Assembly: GCA_003242735.1 (NCBI GenBank) | Contig: QGVH01000033.1 | Coordinates: forward strand, 1-36,144 | Source of the DNA: a bacterium | Lineage (GTDB): Bacteria; Gemmatimonadota; Gemmatimonadetes; Longimicrobiales; RSA9 | DNA: 36,144 bases | Reading direction: 5' to 3' | Shown: one piece after another, positions 1-8,405 of the stretch | How positions within the stretch are numbered: the first letter of the stretch is position 1 | How the letters are laid out: each line of letters begins with the position of its first letter | Position numbers and translations under genes: made by a program | The notes under the pieces: generated by a model | Seen by the model: only the letters and a program-made list of their open reading frames with translations | Databases searched by the model: none | What the model was told of the DNA's origin: nothing

Positions 1-2109
1 TTCGATGATCGGCTCCAGGAGCCGACGGTGCTGCCGGCCAAGCTGCCCAACCTGCTGGTCAACGGCTCGAGCGGCATCGCCGTCGGCATGGCCACCAACA
101 TCCCGCCCCACAACCTGCGCGAGGTCGTCGAGGCCTGCATCCACCTGGTGGACCACCCCGACGCAGACGTCGACGAGCTGACCCGCTTCGTCAAGGGGCC
201 GGACTTCCCGACCGGCGGCATCATCCACGGGCTGGACGGCATCCGGGAGGCGTATCGCACCGGCCGCGGCCGGATCATCATGCGCGCGCGGGCGATGGTC
301 GAGGAGAAGGAGGGCGGCCGGCAGCAGATCGTCGTCACGGAAATCCCCTTCATGGTCAACAAGGCCCGGATGATCGAGCAGATCGCCGAGCTGGTCCGTG
401 AAAAGAAGCTCACCGACATCACGGCCATCCGGGATGAGTCGGACCGTGACGGCATCCGTGTGGTGATCGAGCTGCGGCGTGACGCCATCCCGCAGATCGT
501 GCTGAACCAGTTGTTCAAGCACACCCAGATGCAGTCCACGTTCGGGGTCATTCTGCTGGCGCTCGTCAAGGGCGTTCCGCAGATCCTGAACCTGAAGCAG
601 CTCATCCAGCACTTCCTCGACCATCGGCACGAGGTCGTGGTCCGGCGGACCGAGCACGACCTGCGGGAGGCCGAAGAGCGCGAGCACATCCTCGAAGGCC
701 TGAAGATCGCCGTGGACGCGATCGACGAGGTCGTCGAGCTGATCAAGACCTCGGCGGATACGGACACGGCGAGCACGCGGCTCCAGGAGCGGTTCGGGCT
801 GTCCGAGCGGCAGGCCAAGGCGATCCTCGACATGCGGCTCGCCCGCCTGACCGGCCTCGAGATCGAGAAGCTGGAGCAGGAGCTGGAGGAAGTCCGCAAG
901 CTGATCGCCGACCTCCGGGACATCCTGGCCAGCCGCGAGCGGCGGCTCGGCATCATCAAGGACGAGCTGCGCGAGCTGGCGCGGAAGTACGGCGACGAAC
1001 GCCGCACCGAGATCGTGCGCGCCACGGGCGACCTCTCCGTCGAGGACCTGATCGCCGACGAGGAGATGGTGATCACGGTCTCTCACCACGGCTACATCAA
1101 GCGCCTGCCGGTCAGCGCGTACCGGCGCCAGCGGCGGGGCAGCCGCGGGCTCCAGGGGATGGAGACGCGCGAGGAGGACTGGGTCGAGCACCTCTTCCTG
1201 GCGCAGACGCACGACTACGTCATGTTCTTCACGCGCCAGGGCCACTGCTACTGGCTCAAGGTGCACGAGATCCCGCAGGCGGGCCGGGCGGCGCGCGGCA
1301 AGCCGATCGTCAACCTGCTCGCACTGCGGCCGGAGGAGCAGATCGCGGCGCTCGTGCCCGTGCGCGAGTTCCGCGAGGATCGTTACCTGATCTTCGCCAC
1401 TCGCCAGGGAACGGTGAAGAAGACGTCGCTCAGCGCCTACCGGCACGTGCGCGCCACCGGGATCAACGCGATCAACATCGCCGAGGGCGATGAGCTGATC
1501 GACGTCCAGATCACCAACGGCGATGACGAGGTGATCCTGGCCACGCGCGAGGGGATGGCGATCCGGTTCCACGAGTCGGACGTGCGCGAGATGGGCCGCG
1601 TGGCCACAGGCGTGCGGGGCATCACACTCGATGAGGGAGACCACGTCGTCGGGATGGTCGTCGTGCGCAGGGATGCTGCGCCGGAGACCACGCTGCTGGT
1701 GGTGACCGAGAACGGCCGCGGCAAGCGGACGCCCGTGGACGAGTACCGCCTCCAGCGTCGCGGGGGCAAGGGCGTGATCAACTTCAAGACCAACGGCAAG
1801 TCCGGCAAGGTCGTGGCCATCAAGGAGGTCCAGAAGGGCGACGAGCTGATGCTGATCACGCGCAACGGCGTGGTGAACCGCGTCCGCTGCGACGAGATCC
1901 GCGTCATCGGCCGCGCCACGCAGGGCGTCCGCATCATGGCCCTGGACGAGGGCGATGTCGTCGTCGACGTCGCGCGCCTCGTGTCCGAGGACGAGGAGAA
2001 CGGCGGCGCGGGCACGGCGGAGTCGGCCCTGGACAGCGAGGCCCTGGAATCCGGGGAGCTGGCGCCCGCCGGCGGAGCGCCCTCGCTCGAGGACGAGATC
2101 GGCGAGTGA
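1..2109 (+). CDS. gyrA: DNA gyrase subunit A (5'-truncated by window edge)
   Basis: GyrA breaks and rejoins DNA in the A2B2 gyrase that introduces negative supercoils. The reading frame is open from base 1, so about 700 C-terminal residues are present. The winged-helix part with the catalytic Tyr lies upstream of the window. The tower/coiled-coil region covers roughly visible residues 200-330. The beta-pinwheel C-terminal domain begins near base 1045. The GyrA box QRRGGKG is intact at 1753-1773, which identifies gyrase rather than topoisomerase IV (ParC). The last ~40 residues are an acidic, low-complexity tail rich in Glu, Ala and Gly, as often seen in GyrA. The stop codon overlaps the start of the next gene. 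Identity is certain; only the N-terminus is missing. Confidence 0.98.
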   Translation, partial: FDDRLQEPTVLPAKLPNLLVNGSSGIAVGMATNIPPHNLREVVEACIHLVDHPDADVDELTRFVKGPDFPTGGIIHGLDGIREAYRTGRGRIIMRARAMVEEKEGGRQQIVVTEIPFMVNKARMIEQIAELVREKKLTDITAIRDESDRDGIRVVIELRRDAIPQIVLNQLFKHTQMQSTFGVILLALVKGVPQILNLKQLIQHFLDHRHEVVVRRTEHDLREAEEREHILEGLKIAVDAIDEVVELIKTSADTDTASTRLQERFGLSERQAKAILDMRLARLTGLEIEKLEQELEEVRKLIADLRDILASRERRLGIIKDELRELARKYGDERRTEIVRATGDLSVEDLIADEEMVITVSHHGYIKRLPVSAYRRQRRGSRGLQGMETREEDWVEHLFLAQTHDYVMFFTRQGHCYWLKVHEIPQAGRAARGKPIVNLLALRPEEQIAALVPVREFREDRYLIFATRQGTVKKTSLSAYRHVRATGINAINIAEGDELIDVQITNGDDEVILATREGMAIRFHESDVREMGRVATGVRGITLDEGDHVVGMVVVRRDAAPETTLLVVTENGRGKRTPVDEYRLQRRGGKGVINFKTNGKSGKVVAIKEVQKGDELMLITRNGVVNRVRCDEIRVIGRATQGVRIMALDEGDVVVDVARLVSEDEENGGAGTAESALDSEALESGELAPAGGAPSLEDEIGE

Positions 2110-3146
2110 GCACGGTGGTCACGCCGGAAGCCATCCTCGACGCCGCGGAGCGGATCCGCGGCGTCGTCGTCCGTACCCCGCTCCTCCCCGCCGACTGGCT
2201 CGCGGAGGAGATCGGCGCCGAGGTCCGCCTCAAGTGCGAGAACCTCCAGCGTGGCGGCGCGTTCAAGCTGCGGGGCGCCTACACCATGATCTCGCGGCTG
2301 CCCGAGGCGCTCCGCAGGGCAGGCGTCATCACCTACTCGTCCGGCAACCACGCGCAGGCCGTGGCGCTCGCCGCCCGGCGCTTCGGCATCCCCGCCGTCG
2401 TCGTGATGCCGGTCACCGCACCGGAGGTCAAGATCGAGGGCGCTCGACGGCTCGGTGCCGAGGTCGTGCTCGAAGGCACCACCTCCGTCGAGCGGAGGGC
2501 ACGGGCCGAAGCCATCGCCGCGGAGCGCGGCCTCACCATGGTCCCGCCGTTCGACCACCCGGACGTCATCGCGGGCCAGGGCACCGTCGGGCTCGAGATC
2601 CTGGAAGACTGGCCCGACGTCCGCGCCGTCCTCGTCCCCGTCGGCGGCGGCGGGCTCCTCGCCGGCATCGCGGCCTGGGTCCGCGCCCGCAGGCCGGACT
2701 GCGCGATCATCGGCGTGGAGCCGGAGAACGCCTGCGCCATGCGCCGCTCCCTCAACGCAGGCCAGCCGGTCACCATCGAGCCCAGGCCCACGATCGCGGA
2801 CGGACTCGCCCCGATCCGTCCCGGCGACCTCACGTTCGCCCACGTCCGAGAGCTCGTGGACGACGTCGTCACGGTGGACGACGACGCCATCGCCACCGCC
2901 GCGGACGAACTCCTCGCCCGGAGCAAGCTGCTCGTCGAGTACTCGGGCGCTGCCGCCGTCGCCGCGCTCCGGGCGGGGCGCTACCGGCCGGCGGGCCGGC
3001 CCACGGCCATCGTCCTCTCGGGCGGCAACCGGCGTCCCCCGGCGCTGCGGTCCCCCGGACCCGCCGCTGAATCGCCGACCCTGCGGCGCCACGGTCTCGG
3101 CCGAGTGGGACAGCGATGCCCCGTTCCCCGGGCGGATGACGGATAA
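2106..3146 (+). CDS. threonine ammonia-lyase (threonine/serine dehydratase, fold-type II PLP enzyme)
   Basis: This enzyme would deaminate L-threonine to 2-oxobutanoate (or L-serine to pyruvate) in the cytosol. The PLP lysine is K54 in GGAFKLRGA. The substrate loop SSGNHAQ is at 78-84, the phosphate-binding glycine loop GGGGL at 180-184 and the terminal SGGN at 305-308. There is no C-terminal ACT domain, so it resembles the short catabolic (TdcB-like) or serine-racemase-like class more than IlvA with allosteric control. The start is GTG, overlapping the gyrA stop as GTGA, which implies translational coupling. After SGGN the family normally ends within a few residues. Here 38 further residues of Pro/Arg-rich sequence follow, which could be a real extension or a late frameshift. 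Serine racemase activity cannot be excluded. Confidence 0.9.
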   Translation: MSTVVTPEAILDAAERIRGVVVRTPLLPADWLAEEIGAEVRLKCENLQRGGAFKLRGAYTMISRLPEALRRAGVITYSSGNHAQAVALAARRFGIPAVVVMPVTAPEVKIEGARRLGAEVVLEGTTSVERRARAEAIAAERGLTMVPPFDHPDVIAGQGTVGLEILEDWPDVRAVLVPVGGGGLLAGIAAWVRARRPDCAIIGVEPENACAMRRSLNAGQPVTIEPRPTIADGLAPIRPGDLTFAHVRELVDDVVTVDDDAIATAADELLARSKLLVEYSGAAAVAALRAGRYRPAGRPTAIVLSGGNRRPPALRSPGPAAESPTLRRHGLGRVGQRCPVPRADDG

Positions 3147-3176
3147 TGATGTGTTTCGTCGGCTTTTTATGGGTGA

Positions 3177-3205
3177 TTCGGCTGGTCCCGCACTTGCAGT
3201 AAGAT
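3177..3205 (+). promoter_or_regulatory. weak candidate promoter of the response regulator
   Basis: A TAAGAT -10-like box lies at 3200-3205, and a poor -35 (TTCGGC) sits 17 nt upstream. Initiation about 7 nt after the -10 would fall at or next to the ATG at 3213. The transcript would then be leaderless, which fits the lack of a Shine-Dalgarno sequence before this ATG. Confidence 0.3.
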
Positions 3206-3212
3206 CGGGGTC

Positions 3213-3632
3213 ATGGCTGATCACCCAGTGAAGATCTTCATTGCGGACGACGATCCGCTCCTGCTCGAGGGACTGAGCCGCGCCTTGACCGGCCGGGGCT
3301 ACACGGTCCGGACCGCGGCCGACGGTCCGCAGCTCCTCTCGCTCATGGAGCGGGAGACGCCGGACCTGGTCGTGCTGGACATCATGATGCCCGGGATGAG
3401 CGGGCTGGATGTGCTGCGGCGGGTCCGGGCGGATGGCCGGTGGCTCGCCATCCCGGTGGTGATGGTGACGGCGCTGACGGACGCGGAAGTGACCCGGTCG
3501 GCGCGGGACAACGGGGCGTCGGACGTGGTGCACAAGCCGTTCCGTCTGAGGGACCTGGTGTCGCGGATCGAGCAGCGTCTGCGTGCGGCGGGCCGCAAGG
3601 TGTTGGGCGAGCCGGTGCACACCGAGGACTAG
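3213..3632 (+). CDS. single-domain response regulator (CheY-like receiver)
   Basis: A 139-residue receiver domain with no output domain. The acidic pocket is D12-D14 (ADDD), the phospho-acceptor is D56 in VVLDIMMPG, the switch Thr is T86 (MVTAL) and the conserved Lys is K108 (HKPF). All residues needed for phosphorylation are present. A ~20-residue C-terminal tail after the receiver has no recognisable domain. Such stand-alone receivers work by protein-protein contact, for example in phosphorelays or motility, or with an unlinked histidine kinase. No kinase gene is in the window, so the partner is unknown. The gene stands alone, bounded downstream by a strong inverted repeat. Confidence 0.93.
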   Translation: MADHPVKIFIADDDPLLLEGLSRALTGRGYTVRTAADGPQLLSLMERETPDLVVLDIMMPGMSGLDVLRRVRADGRWLAIPVVMVTALTDAEVTRSARDNGASDVVHKPFRLRDLVSRIEQRLRAAGRKVLGEPVHTED

Positions 3633-3671
3633 CGCGCGGGTCGGGGCGGTTCGGTGCGGCGGAAGGGTCTG

Positions 3672-3701
3672 CGGCCGTTCCGGCGCTTGCCGGAACGGCC
3701 G
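3672..3701. terminator. bidirectional terminator hairpin between converging genes
   Basis: A perfect inverted repeat has arms CGGCCGTTCCGGC at 3672-3684 and its complement at 3689-3701: 13 bp with a 4-nt loop. It lies between the ends of the plus-strand response regulator (3632) and the minus-strand gene ending at 3710. The U-tract is weak on both sides (TTCAGCGTT on the plus strand), so termination efficiency is uncertain, but position and symmetry fit a shared terminator. Confidence 0.7.
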
Positions 3702-3709
3702 TTCAGCGT

Positions 3710-4105
3710 TCAGGTTCGGCTCTCTCCTCGCAGCAGATCGATCCGGCGCGTGCACTCGCGGAGGACGGGTGTGCGGCGGCGGTGTGTGTTCTCGTAGCGG
3801 CGGATGGTCTGCAGGGTCTCGATGTCGGGATCGGCGTCGCGGATCCAGTCGAGAACGCCGTCCACGTCGAGGCTGTCGAAGCCGAGGAACGGTTCCGGGT
3901 CGAGGGCGGTGCGTTCGTCGTGCCGGATCTGGTCTTTCGGGCGGCCGGCGCGGCGCCGTGACGCCGCCGGCTCGCCGCCGGTCTCCACCCCGCCGCCGGC
4001 GGGGGAGGGGGGCAGGTCGGGCGGTGCCGCGTCGTAGGTCTCGGTCCCGGACTCGAGGTCCTCGGGCGGGCGTGTCGTACGCTCGATCGGCTCGCGGTGC
4101 GGCAT
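3710..4105 (-). CDS. hypothetical protein with disordered N-terminus and helical C-terminal domain
   Basis: I do not recognise this 131-residue protein. The first ~75 residues are Pro/Glu/Thr/Arg-rich and look disordered. The last ~55 (from about FLGFDSLDVDGVLDWIRDAD) look like a compact helical pair, with regularly spaced hydrophobic residues and the pattern WI..AD.D...L..I..YE..HR.R. The start is chosen at 4105 because GGAGG lies 8 nt upstream of this ATG. The frame stays open far upstream on the minus strand, but there it is only the shadow of the plus-strand hydrolase gene. It is transcribed divergently from that hydrolase, with 168 bp between the two starts, and ends at the hairpin shared with the response regulator. 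Codon pattern and ribosome-binding site support it as real. Confidence 0.6.
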   Translation of the reverse strand: MPHREPIERTTRPPEDLESGTETYDAAPPDLPPSPAGGGVETGGEPAASRRRAGRPKDQIRHDERTALDPEPFLGFDSLDVDGVLDWIRDADPDIETLQTIRRYENTHRRRTPVLRECTRRIDLLRGESRT

Positions 4106-4273
4106 CGGCTCGGCCTCCGTGCTGTGCCCGGGGTCCGGGGGTGCAAGACGCGAGCCTGGGAGCGCGCTGGCCGGAGCATTGCAAGGAAGCGGGAGCGGGT
4201 GTGGGGTGGAGAGGAGCCGAGCCGGGCGCGGCGCGCCGGATGGCGCGGAACGCTGCCGGGAGTGGACTGCGTC

Positions 4274-5017
4274 ATGGTCCCGCTCACCGCGATCACCGCG
4301 ACCATCGTCCCCGAGGCGGGCGTCTACCGCCGGCCCGAGATCGCGCTGTACGCCGTGTACGTCTCGGTGCTGGAGCGGCAGGGGCTCGCGGCGGTGATGC
4401 TGACGCCTGCGCACTCGCGCCGGTCGTGTGAGGAGCTGCTGCGGCGCTGTCACGGGCTGGTGCTCTCCGGGGGCGAGGACCTGGACCCGGCCCGGTACGG
4501 CGAGCGGGCGCTGCCGCGGTTGGGGACGGTGAATCCGGCGCGGGACGAGATGGAGTTCGCCGCGCTGGAGATCGCGCTGGAGCGGCGGATCCCGGTTCTC
4601 GGGATCTGCCGCGGTCTGCAGTTGCTGAACGTCTTCTTCGGCGGCACGCTGTACCAGGACGTGGGGACGCAGTATCCGGGGGCGTTGCGGCACGTCCAGG
4701 AGGAGGCCTGGGGGCTGCATTCGCACGAGGCGCGGATCGTGGAGTCGTCGAGGCTGGCGGCGATCGTGGGCAGCACGCGGATCCGGATCAACTCGTTCCA
4801 TCATCAGGCGATCAAGGATCTCGCGCCCGGACTCGTGGAAGTGGCGCGGGCGGAGGACGGGCTGATCGAGGCCGTCGAGGCGCGGGACCATCCGTGGGTG
4901 CTGGGCGTGCAGTGGCATCCGGAGCGCCATGAAGCGAAGGCGCCGGAGGCGGACCCGGACCGGCGGCTGCTGGCGGCGTTCGCGGACGCCGTGCGGGCGC
5001 GGGCGGCGGAGGAGTGA
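4274..5017 (+). CDS. gamma-glutamyl-gamma-aminobutyrate hydrolase family protein (peptidase C26, class I GATase fold)
   Basis: A 247-residue class I glutamine-amidotransferase-fold hydrolase resembling PuuD. The oxyanion region SGGEDLDP is at 65-72, the nucleophile is C112 in LGICRGLQ, and the rest of the triad is H215 and E217 in QWHPE. PuuD-like enzymes release GABA from gamma-glutamyl-GABA in putrescine breakdown; other relatives cleave different gamma-glutamyl compounds. No other putrescine-pathway gene is nearby, so the substrate is open. The ATG at 4274 begins directly at the first beta-strand of the domain (MVPLTAITATIVPEAG). The frame is open ~60 codons further upstream, but that stretch is Arg-rich and not family-like. 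The stop overlaps the next gene's start by one base. Confidence 0.88.
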   Translation: MVPLTAITATIVPEAGVYRRPEIALYAVYVSVLERQGLAAVMLTPAHSRRSCEELLRRCHGLVLSGGEDLDPARYGERALPRLGTVNPARDEMEFAALEIALERRIPVLGICRGLQLLNVFFGGTLYQDVGTQYPGALRHVQEEAWGLHSHEARIVESSRLAAIVGSTRIRINSFHHQAIKDLAPGLVEVARAEDGLIEAVEARDHPWVLGVQWHPERHEAKAPEADPDRRLLAAFADAVRARAAEE

Positions 5018-5961
5018 TGGCGGGGATCACGGCGGTCCCGGGGATCCGGGTCGGGCACGCGACGGACCGGGAGGCGCGGACGGGCTGCACCGTGGTGTTG
5101 GGGCCGTTCCGCGCCGCGTGCGATGTCCGCGGCCTGGCGACCGGGACCCGGGAGATCGAAGCCCTCTCGCCGCTCCACCTGGTTCCGCGCGCGGATGCCA
5201 TCCTGCTGACTGGCGGCTCGGCTTTCGGGTTGGCCGCGGCGGACGGCGTGATGACGTGGCTGGAGGAGCGGGGCCAGGGGTTCGACACCGGGGCGGCCCG
5301 GGTGCCGATCGTGCCGGCGGCGGTGATCTACGACCTGGCCGTGGGGCGCGCGGACCGGCGGCCGGATGCGGCGATGGGGCGCGCGGCGTGCGATGCGGCC
5401 GCCTCGGGCGAGGTGGCGGAGGGGCAGGTCGGCGCCGGCACTGGCGCGACGGTGGGGAAGCTGCGGGGGATGGCGCATGCCATGCCGGGCGGCGTCGGCA
5501 CCTGGGCCCTGACGGGCGAGGGCTACACCGTCGGCGCGCTCGTGGTGGTCAACGCCGCGGGTGATGTGGTGGATGACGAGGGCCGTATCATCGCCGGCGC
5601 CCGCGCCGACGACGGCGGCTTCTACGACGCCGCGCGGGCGCTGGCCCGGGGAGGGCTCGACCCCGCGACGCTCGAGCGGCTCGGGGCGAACGGGCCCGGG
5701 ACGAACACCACCCTGGCCGTGGTCGCCACGGATGCACCCCTCAGCCGGACCGGCCTCGAGACCCTGGCCCGCGCTGCCGCCACGGGCATGGCCCGCCGCA
5801 TCGTCCCCGTCCACACGCCCTTCGACGGCGACGTCACGTTCGCGGTCTCGACGGCACCGGAAGCCGTGGATCTCCCGTCGTCCGTCCTGCTCGTGCTCGG
5901 GATCCTGGGCGCCGAGGCGCTGGCCCGCGCCATCGAGCGCGCGGTCACGGTCGGCCGCTGA
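5017..5961 (+). CDS. P1 family peptidase (DmpA/S58, L-aminopeptidase/D-esterase fold)
   Basis: A 314-residue Ntn-like self-processing hydrolase of the DmpA/BapA type, which releases N-terminal residues from peptides, amides or beta-peptides. Conserved segments are PGIRVGHATD near the N-terminus, LTGGSAFGLAAADGV at about 64-78, the glycine-rich GAGTGATVGK at 139-148, and GPGTNTTLAVVATDA at 227-240. The autocatalytic cleavage site is expected after N230, making T231 the new N-terminal nucleophile. Many family members use Ser here. The ATG at 5017 overlaps the preceding stop (TGATG) and has a GGAGG just upstream; an in-frame GTG at 5014 is the alternative. Together with the C26 hydrolase it forms a two-gene unit for small gamma-glutamyl or peptide substrates. 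It converges on and overlaps the transglycosylase gene by 17 bp. Confidence 0.9.
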   Translation: MAGITAVPGIRVGHATDREARTGCTVVLGPFRAACDVRGLATGTREIEALSPLHLVPRADAILLTGGSAFGLAAADGVMTWLEERGQGFDTGAARVPIVPAAVIYDLAVGRADRRPDAAMGRAACDAAASGEVAEGQVGAGTGATVGKLRGMAHAMPGGVGTWALTGEGYTVGALVVVNAAGDVVDDEGRIIAGARADDGGFYDAARALARGGLDPATLERLGANGPGTNTTLAVVATDAPLSRTGLETLARAAATGMARRIVPVHTPFDGDVTFAVSTAPEAVDLPSSVLLVLGILGAEALARAIERAVTVGR

Positions 5962-6934
5962 AGCCGTCCGGGGGCTCCGGAGGGCTCGTGACCGGCGGCC
6001 GCAGCACCGAGTCGGCCGGCCCGTCCGGAGGGGTGGCGTCCGGCGGGGGGAGGCCGTCCGGCACCGGCTCGGGCACGGGGATCGCCGGCCCGGGCTCGAC
6101 GACCGGCGGCTCGGGCGGGACCGGGAGTGACTCCGGCGCGAGGGGGGCCGGCAGCTCGGGCGCGATGGGCGGCGGCGCCGCCTTCCGGCCGGCCGGGCGC
6201 AGCCGGTCGAGAATGAGCCTCTGGCGCCACTGCATGCGGCCGGGGCGGTGCTTCGGGTTGGATGTGAGCGGGTGCGGGAGTGTGGCCGCCAGGGCGGCGG
6301 CCTGCTCGAGCGTGAGGTCTGCCGCCGACCGGCCGAAGTAGTGCCGCGCTGCGGCCTCCGCGCCGAAGATGCCGGGGCCCCACTCGGCCACGTTGAGGTA
6401 GATCTCGAGGATCCGGTCCTTGCTGAGGAAGCGCTCGAGACGGCGCGCGACGATCAGCTCCTCGGCCTTCCGCAGCAGCGAACGTTCCGGTGTGAAGTAC
6501 AGGTTCTTGGCGAGCTGCTGCGTGATGGTGCTGCGGCCCCGGACCTCGGCGCGATGCTCGCGGTAGTAACGGATCGCGGCGAACAGCGCGCGCAGGTCGT
6601 TCAGGTCGGTCCACGAGAAGTCCGTGTCGCCGCCGTACTCCAGCTCTTCCCGGAGCGCCGCCCAATCGATGCCGCGGTGCTGGTAGAACCGTGCATCCTC
6701 GGCAGCGATCACGGCGCGCCGCAGATTGCGGGAGATGCGGTCCAGCGGCACCCATTGGTGCTGGATCACCAGTGTGTCGCCGCGAGCGGCGGCCTCGCGC
6801 ATGCGGTACTCCATGAGCGCGGTGCGCTGCGGGTCGCGGGTGCGCAGGACCACCGGCCACGGCAAGGCAAGGTATTCGAACCACAGGGCGCCGATGCAGG
6901 CGAGGGGCAGGGCGAGGAAGAGACGCTTCACCAT
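5945..6934 (-). CDS. mtgA: monofunctional peptidoglycan glycosyltransferase (GT51) with Pro-rich C-terminal tail
   Basis: Polymerises lipid II into glycan strands at the outer face of the inner membrane. It has a short N-terminal signal anchor (residues ~4-28). The GT51 motifs are E79-D80..F83..H86 (EDARFYQHRG), RGRSTITQQLAKNLYF at about 132-147, and RKAEELIVARRLE through EIYLNVAEWGPGIFGAEAAARHYF at about 155-200. E79 is the predicted catalytic base. There is no transpeptidase domain. After residue ~245 the protein ends in ~85 residues very rich in Pro, Glu and Val, which probably reach into the periplasm or wall. The segment before STITQQ is longer than usual, and GGST is replaced by GRST. 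The start is placed at 6934 because the anchor begins there; this ATG lies inside an 18-bp palindrome. Confidence 0.92.
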   Translation of the reverse strand: MVKRLFLALPLACIGALWFEYLALPWPVVLRTRDPQRTALMEYRMREAAARGDTLVIQHQWVPLDRISRNLRRAVIAAEDARFYQHRGIDWAALREELEYGGDTDFSWTDLNDLRALFAAIRYYREHRAEVRGRSTITQQLAKNLYFTPERSLLRKAEELIVARRLERFLSKDRILEIYLNVAEWGPGIFGAEAAARHYFGRSAADLTLEQAAALAATLPHPLTSNPKHRPGRMQWRQRLILDRLRPAGRKAAPPPIAPELPAPLAPESLPVPPEPPVVEPGPAIPVPEPVPDGLPPPDATPPDGPADSVLRPPVTSPPEPPDGFSGRP

Positions 6935-6949
6935 GATCGGCCGATCATG
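6932..6949. promoter_or_regulatory. 18-bp perfect palindrome over the mtgA start codon
   Basis: CATGATCGGCCGATCATG is its own reverse complement. It covers the mtgA start codon on the minus strand and lies 80 bp before the divergent HAD gene. It could be an operator for both genes, or an mRNA hairpin hiding the start codon. The core ATCGGCCGAT recurs at 29957-29966. Confidence 0.4.
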
Positions 6950-7029
6950 TCGAGGCGACGCGGCTCCGTCCCGTTCCGGGGCGAGGAGGCCGCGCGGCCG
7001 CCGCACCGCCTGACGGCGCGGAGGCGTCC

Positions 7030-7734
7030 ATGCTGATCCTCTTCGACATCGACGGCACGTTGCTCTCCACCAACGGCGCGGCGCGCCGTGCGTTCCATCG
7101 TGCGCTGCTCGAAGTCTACGGCACTGCGGGGCCGATCGCCACGCACCGGTTCGATGGCAAGACCGACCCGCAGATCGCCCGTGAGCTGCTGCGCGCGGCC
7201 GGCCTGGCCGACGCGGCCATCGACCGCGGGTTGCCGGCGCTGTGGCAGGCGTACCTGCGCGAGCTGGCGGACGAGCTGGCCCGGCCGGGCCATCGCAACA
7301 CCGTTTTCCCGGGCGTGGAGCCGCTGTTGGATGCCCTGGAGGAACTGGGCGACCGCGTCATCGTCGGCCTGCTCACGGGCAACATCGAGGCGGGCGCCGA
7401 GCTCAAGCTGTCCTCCGCCGGGTTGGCCGGCCGGTTCCGCCTTGGTGCATACGGCTCGGACCACGAGGAGCGCAGCGCGCTGCCCGCCATTGCCTTGGCG
7501 CGCGCCCGCGAGTTGACCGGGCGCGACATCGTGGGCCGCGACATCGTGATCATTGGAGACACGCCGCACGACGTCACGTGCGGCCGGGCGCTCGGCGTGC
7601 GCGCCCTCGGCGTGGCGACGGGGAGTTTCGATACAGCGGCCCTCGCCGCCGCCGGCGCGGACGCCGTGTTCCCCGACCTCTCCGATACCGCCGCGGCCCT
7701 CGCCTGGATCCTGGACCCGGACGCTGGCCGTTGA
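7030..7734 (+). CDS. HAD-superfamily phosphatase (phosphoglycolate-phosphatase-like)
   Basis: A 234-residue soluble haloacid-dehalogenase-fold hydrolase. Motif I is D6-I-D8-G-T-L-L (nucleophile D6, acid/base D8), motif II is LLTGN and motif IV is GDTPHD for magnesium binding. The alpha-helical C1-type cap between residues ~15 and ~90 (RFDGKTDPQIARELL) is typical of Gph/beta-phosphoglucomutase-type enzymes acting on small phosphate esters. The exact substrate cannot be read from sequence. The segment GRDIVGRDIV is an in-frame 15-nt tandem duplication (7519-7548) just before the strand leading to motif IV. GGAGG lies 5 nt before the ATG. The stop overlaps the TTG start of the next gene, suggesting co-translation. 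Confidence 0.9.
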   Translation: MLILFDIDGTLLSTNGAARRAFHRALLEVYGTAGPIATHRFDGKTDPQIARELLRAAGLADAAIDRGLPALWQAYLRELADELARPGHRNTVFPGVEPLLDALEELGDRVIVGLLTGNIEAGAELKLSSAGLAGRFRLGAYGSDHEERSALPAIALARARELTGRDIVGRDIVIIGDTPHDVTCGRALGVRALGVATGSFDTAALAAAGADAVFPDLSDTAAALAWILDPDAGR

Positions 7735-8387
7735 ACCACGCGCAGGAATCGGAGGCGATCCCGCGGCTGCTGGCGGCGCCGCGCTGGTCGGCCGAGGCGC
7801 GGGAGGCGCTGGCGGCGGCCGGGATCGCGCAGGCCTGGGCGGACGACCACCTGTGTGAGCTGGCCGTCGTATTCGCGGAGCCGGTGCTCGAGCGGAGGCG
7901 CCGCGCCGTGTCACTCGAGTGGCCCACCCTCCGCGAGCTCTACCGCGCACGCCCGCTGGCCGCCGCGGCAACGGCTGCGGCGGACCGGGTCTGGGAGCGG
8001 ACGCTCGCCGCGTTCCAGGAACTCGCGACGGGATACATCCGGTCCCGCAGACTCGGCCTGCGTGCCCGGCGCCGGGTCCGGTTCGCGCCGCAGGAGCTGG
8101 AAGGTCTGCGCCGCCGCATCGTCCGGGCCGCGGAGCCGCTCGCCCACGCCGCAGAGCGCTGCGGCCGTGCGGACGAGCCCACGCAGTGGCTGGAGGAGCG
8201 GGCACGCCTCGAGGCGCAGTGGGCCGATGCGTGGCAGGCCGTCACAGCCGCGGTCAGCGACGTGTGGGCCAACGCGTTCGCCCCGCGCCTCGCCGAGCTG
8301 CGGGCCATGCGCCCCGGCCCGGCGCCCTGGGCGATCGCCCTCGTGCTGGTGGCCGCGGTGATCCTGGCCCTGCTGCTGATCTCCTGA
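7731..8387 (+). CDS. hypothetical tail-anchored membrane protein
   Basis: Function unknown. The 218-residue protein is Ala/Arg-rich, predominantly alpha-helical and soluble up to about residue 195, then ends in one strongly hydrophobic helix (WAIALVLVAAVILALLLIS) that runs to the C-terminus. That is a tail anchor, with the bulk of the protein expected in the cytoplasm. Several Trp-bearing segments (AQAWADDH, EWPTLRELY, QWADAWQAV) suggest a folded helical bundle. The start is TTG at 7731, overlapping the HAD stop as TTGA. The frame is open further upstream, but only as a shadow of the HAD gene. Coupling to the phosphatase suggests a shared process, which is otherwise unidentified. Confidence 0.65.
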   Translation: MNHAQESEAIPRLLAAPRWSAEAREALAAAGIAQAWADDHLCELAVVFAEPVLERRRRAVSLEWPTLRELYRARPLAAAATAAADRVWERTLAAFQELATGYIRSRRLGLRARRRVRFAPQELEGLRRRIVRAAEPLAHAAERCGRADEPTQWLEERARLEAQWADAWQAVTAAVSDVWANAFAPRLAELRAMRPGPAPWAIALVLVAAVILALLLIS

Positions 8388-8405
8388 CGGCCGTAGACGC
8401 GCGTT

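Noticed and set aside
1437..4184. Long minus-strand open frame (915 codons) opposite gyrA, the dehydratase and the response regulator
   Set aside because: It lies antisense to three certain genes, is Arg/Pro-rich low complexity and shows no domain. It is a GC-rich shadow frame.
4106..4273. N-terminal extension of the C26 hydrolase frame into the divergent gap
   Set aside because: The extra residues are Arg/Gly-rich with no family match, while the ATG at 4274 begins exactly at the first strand of the domain.
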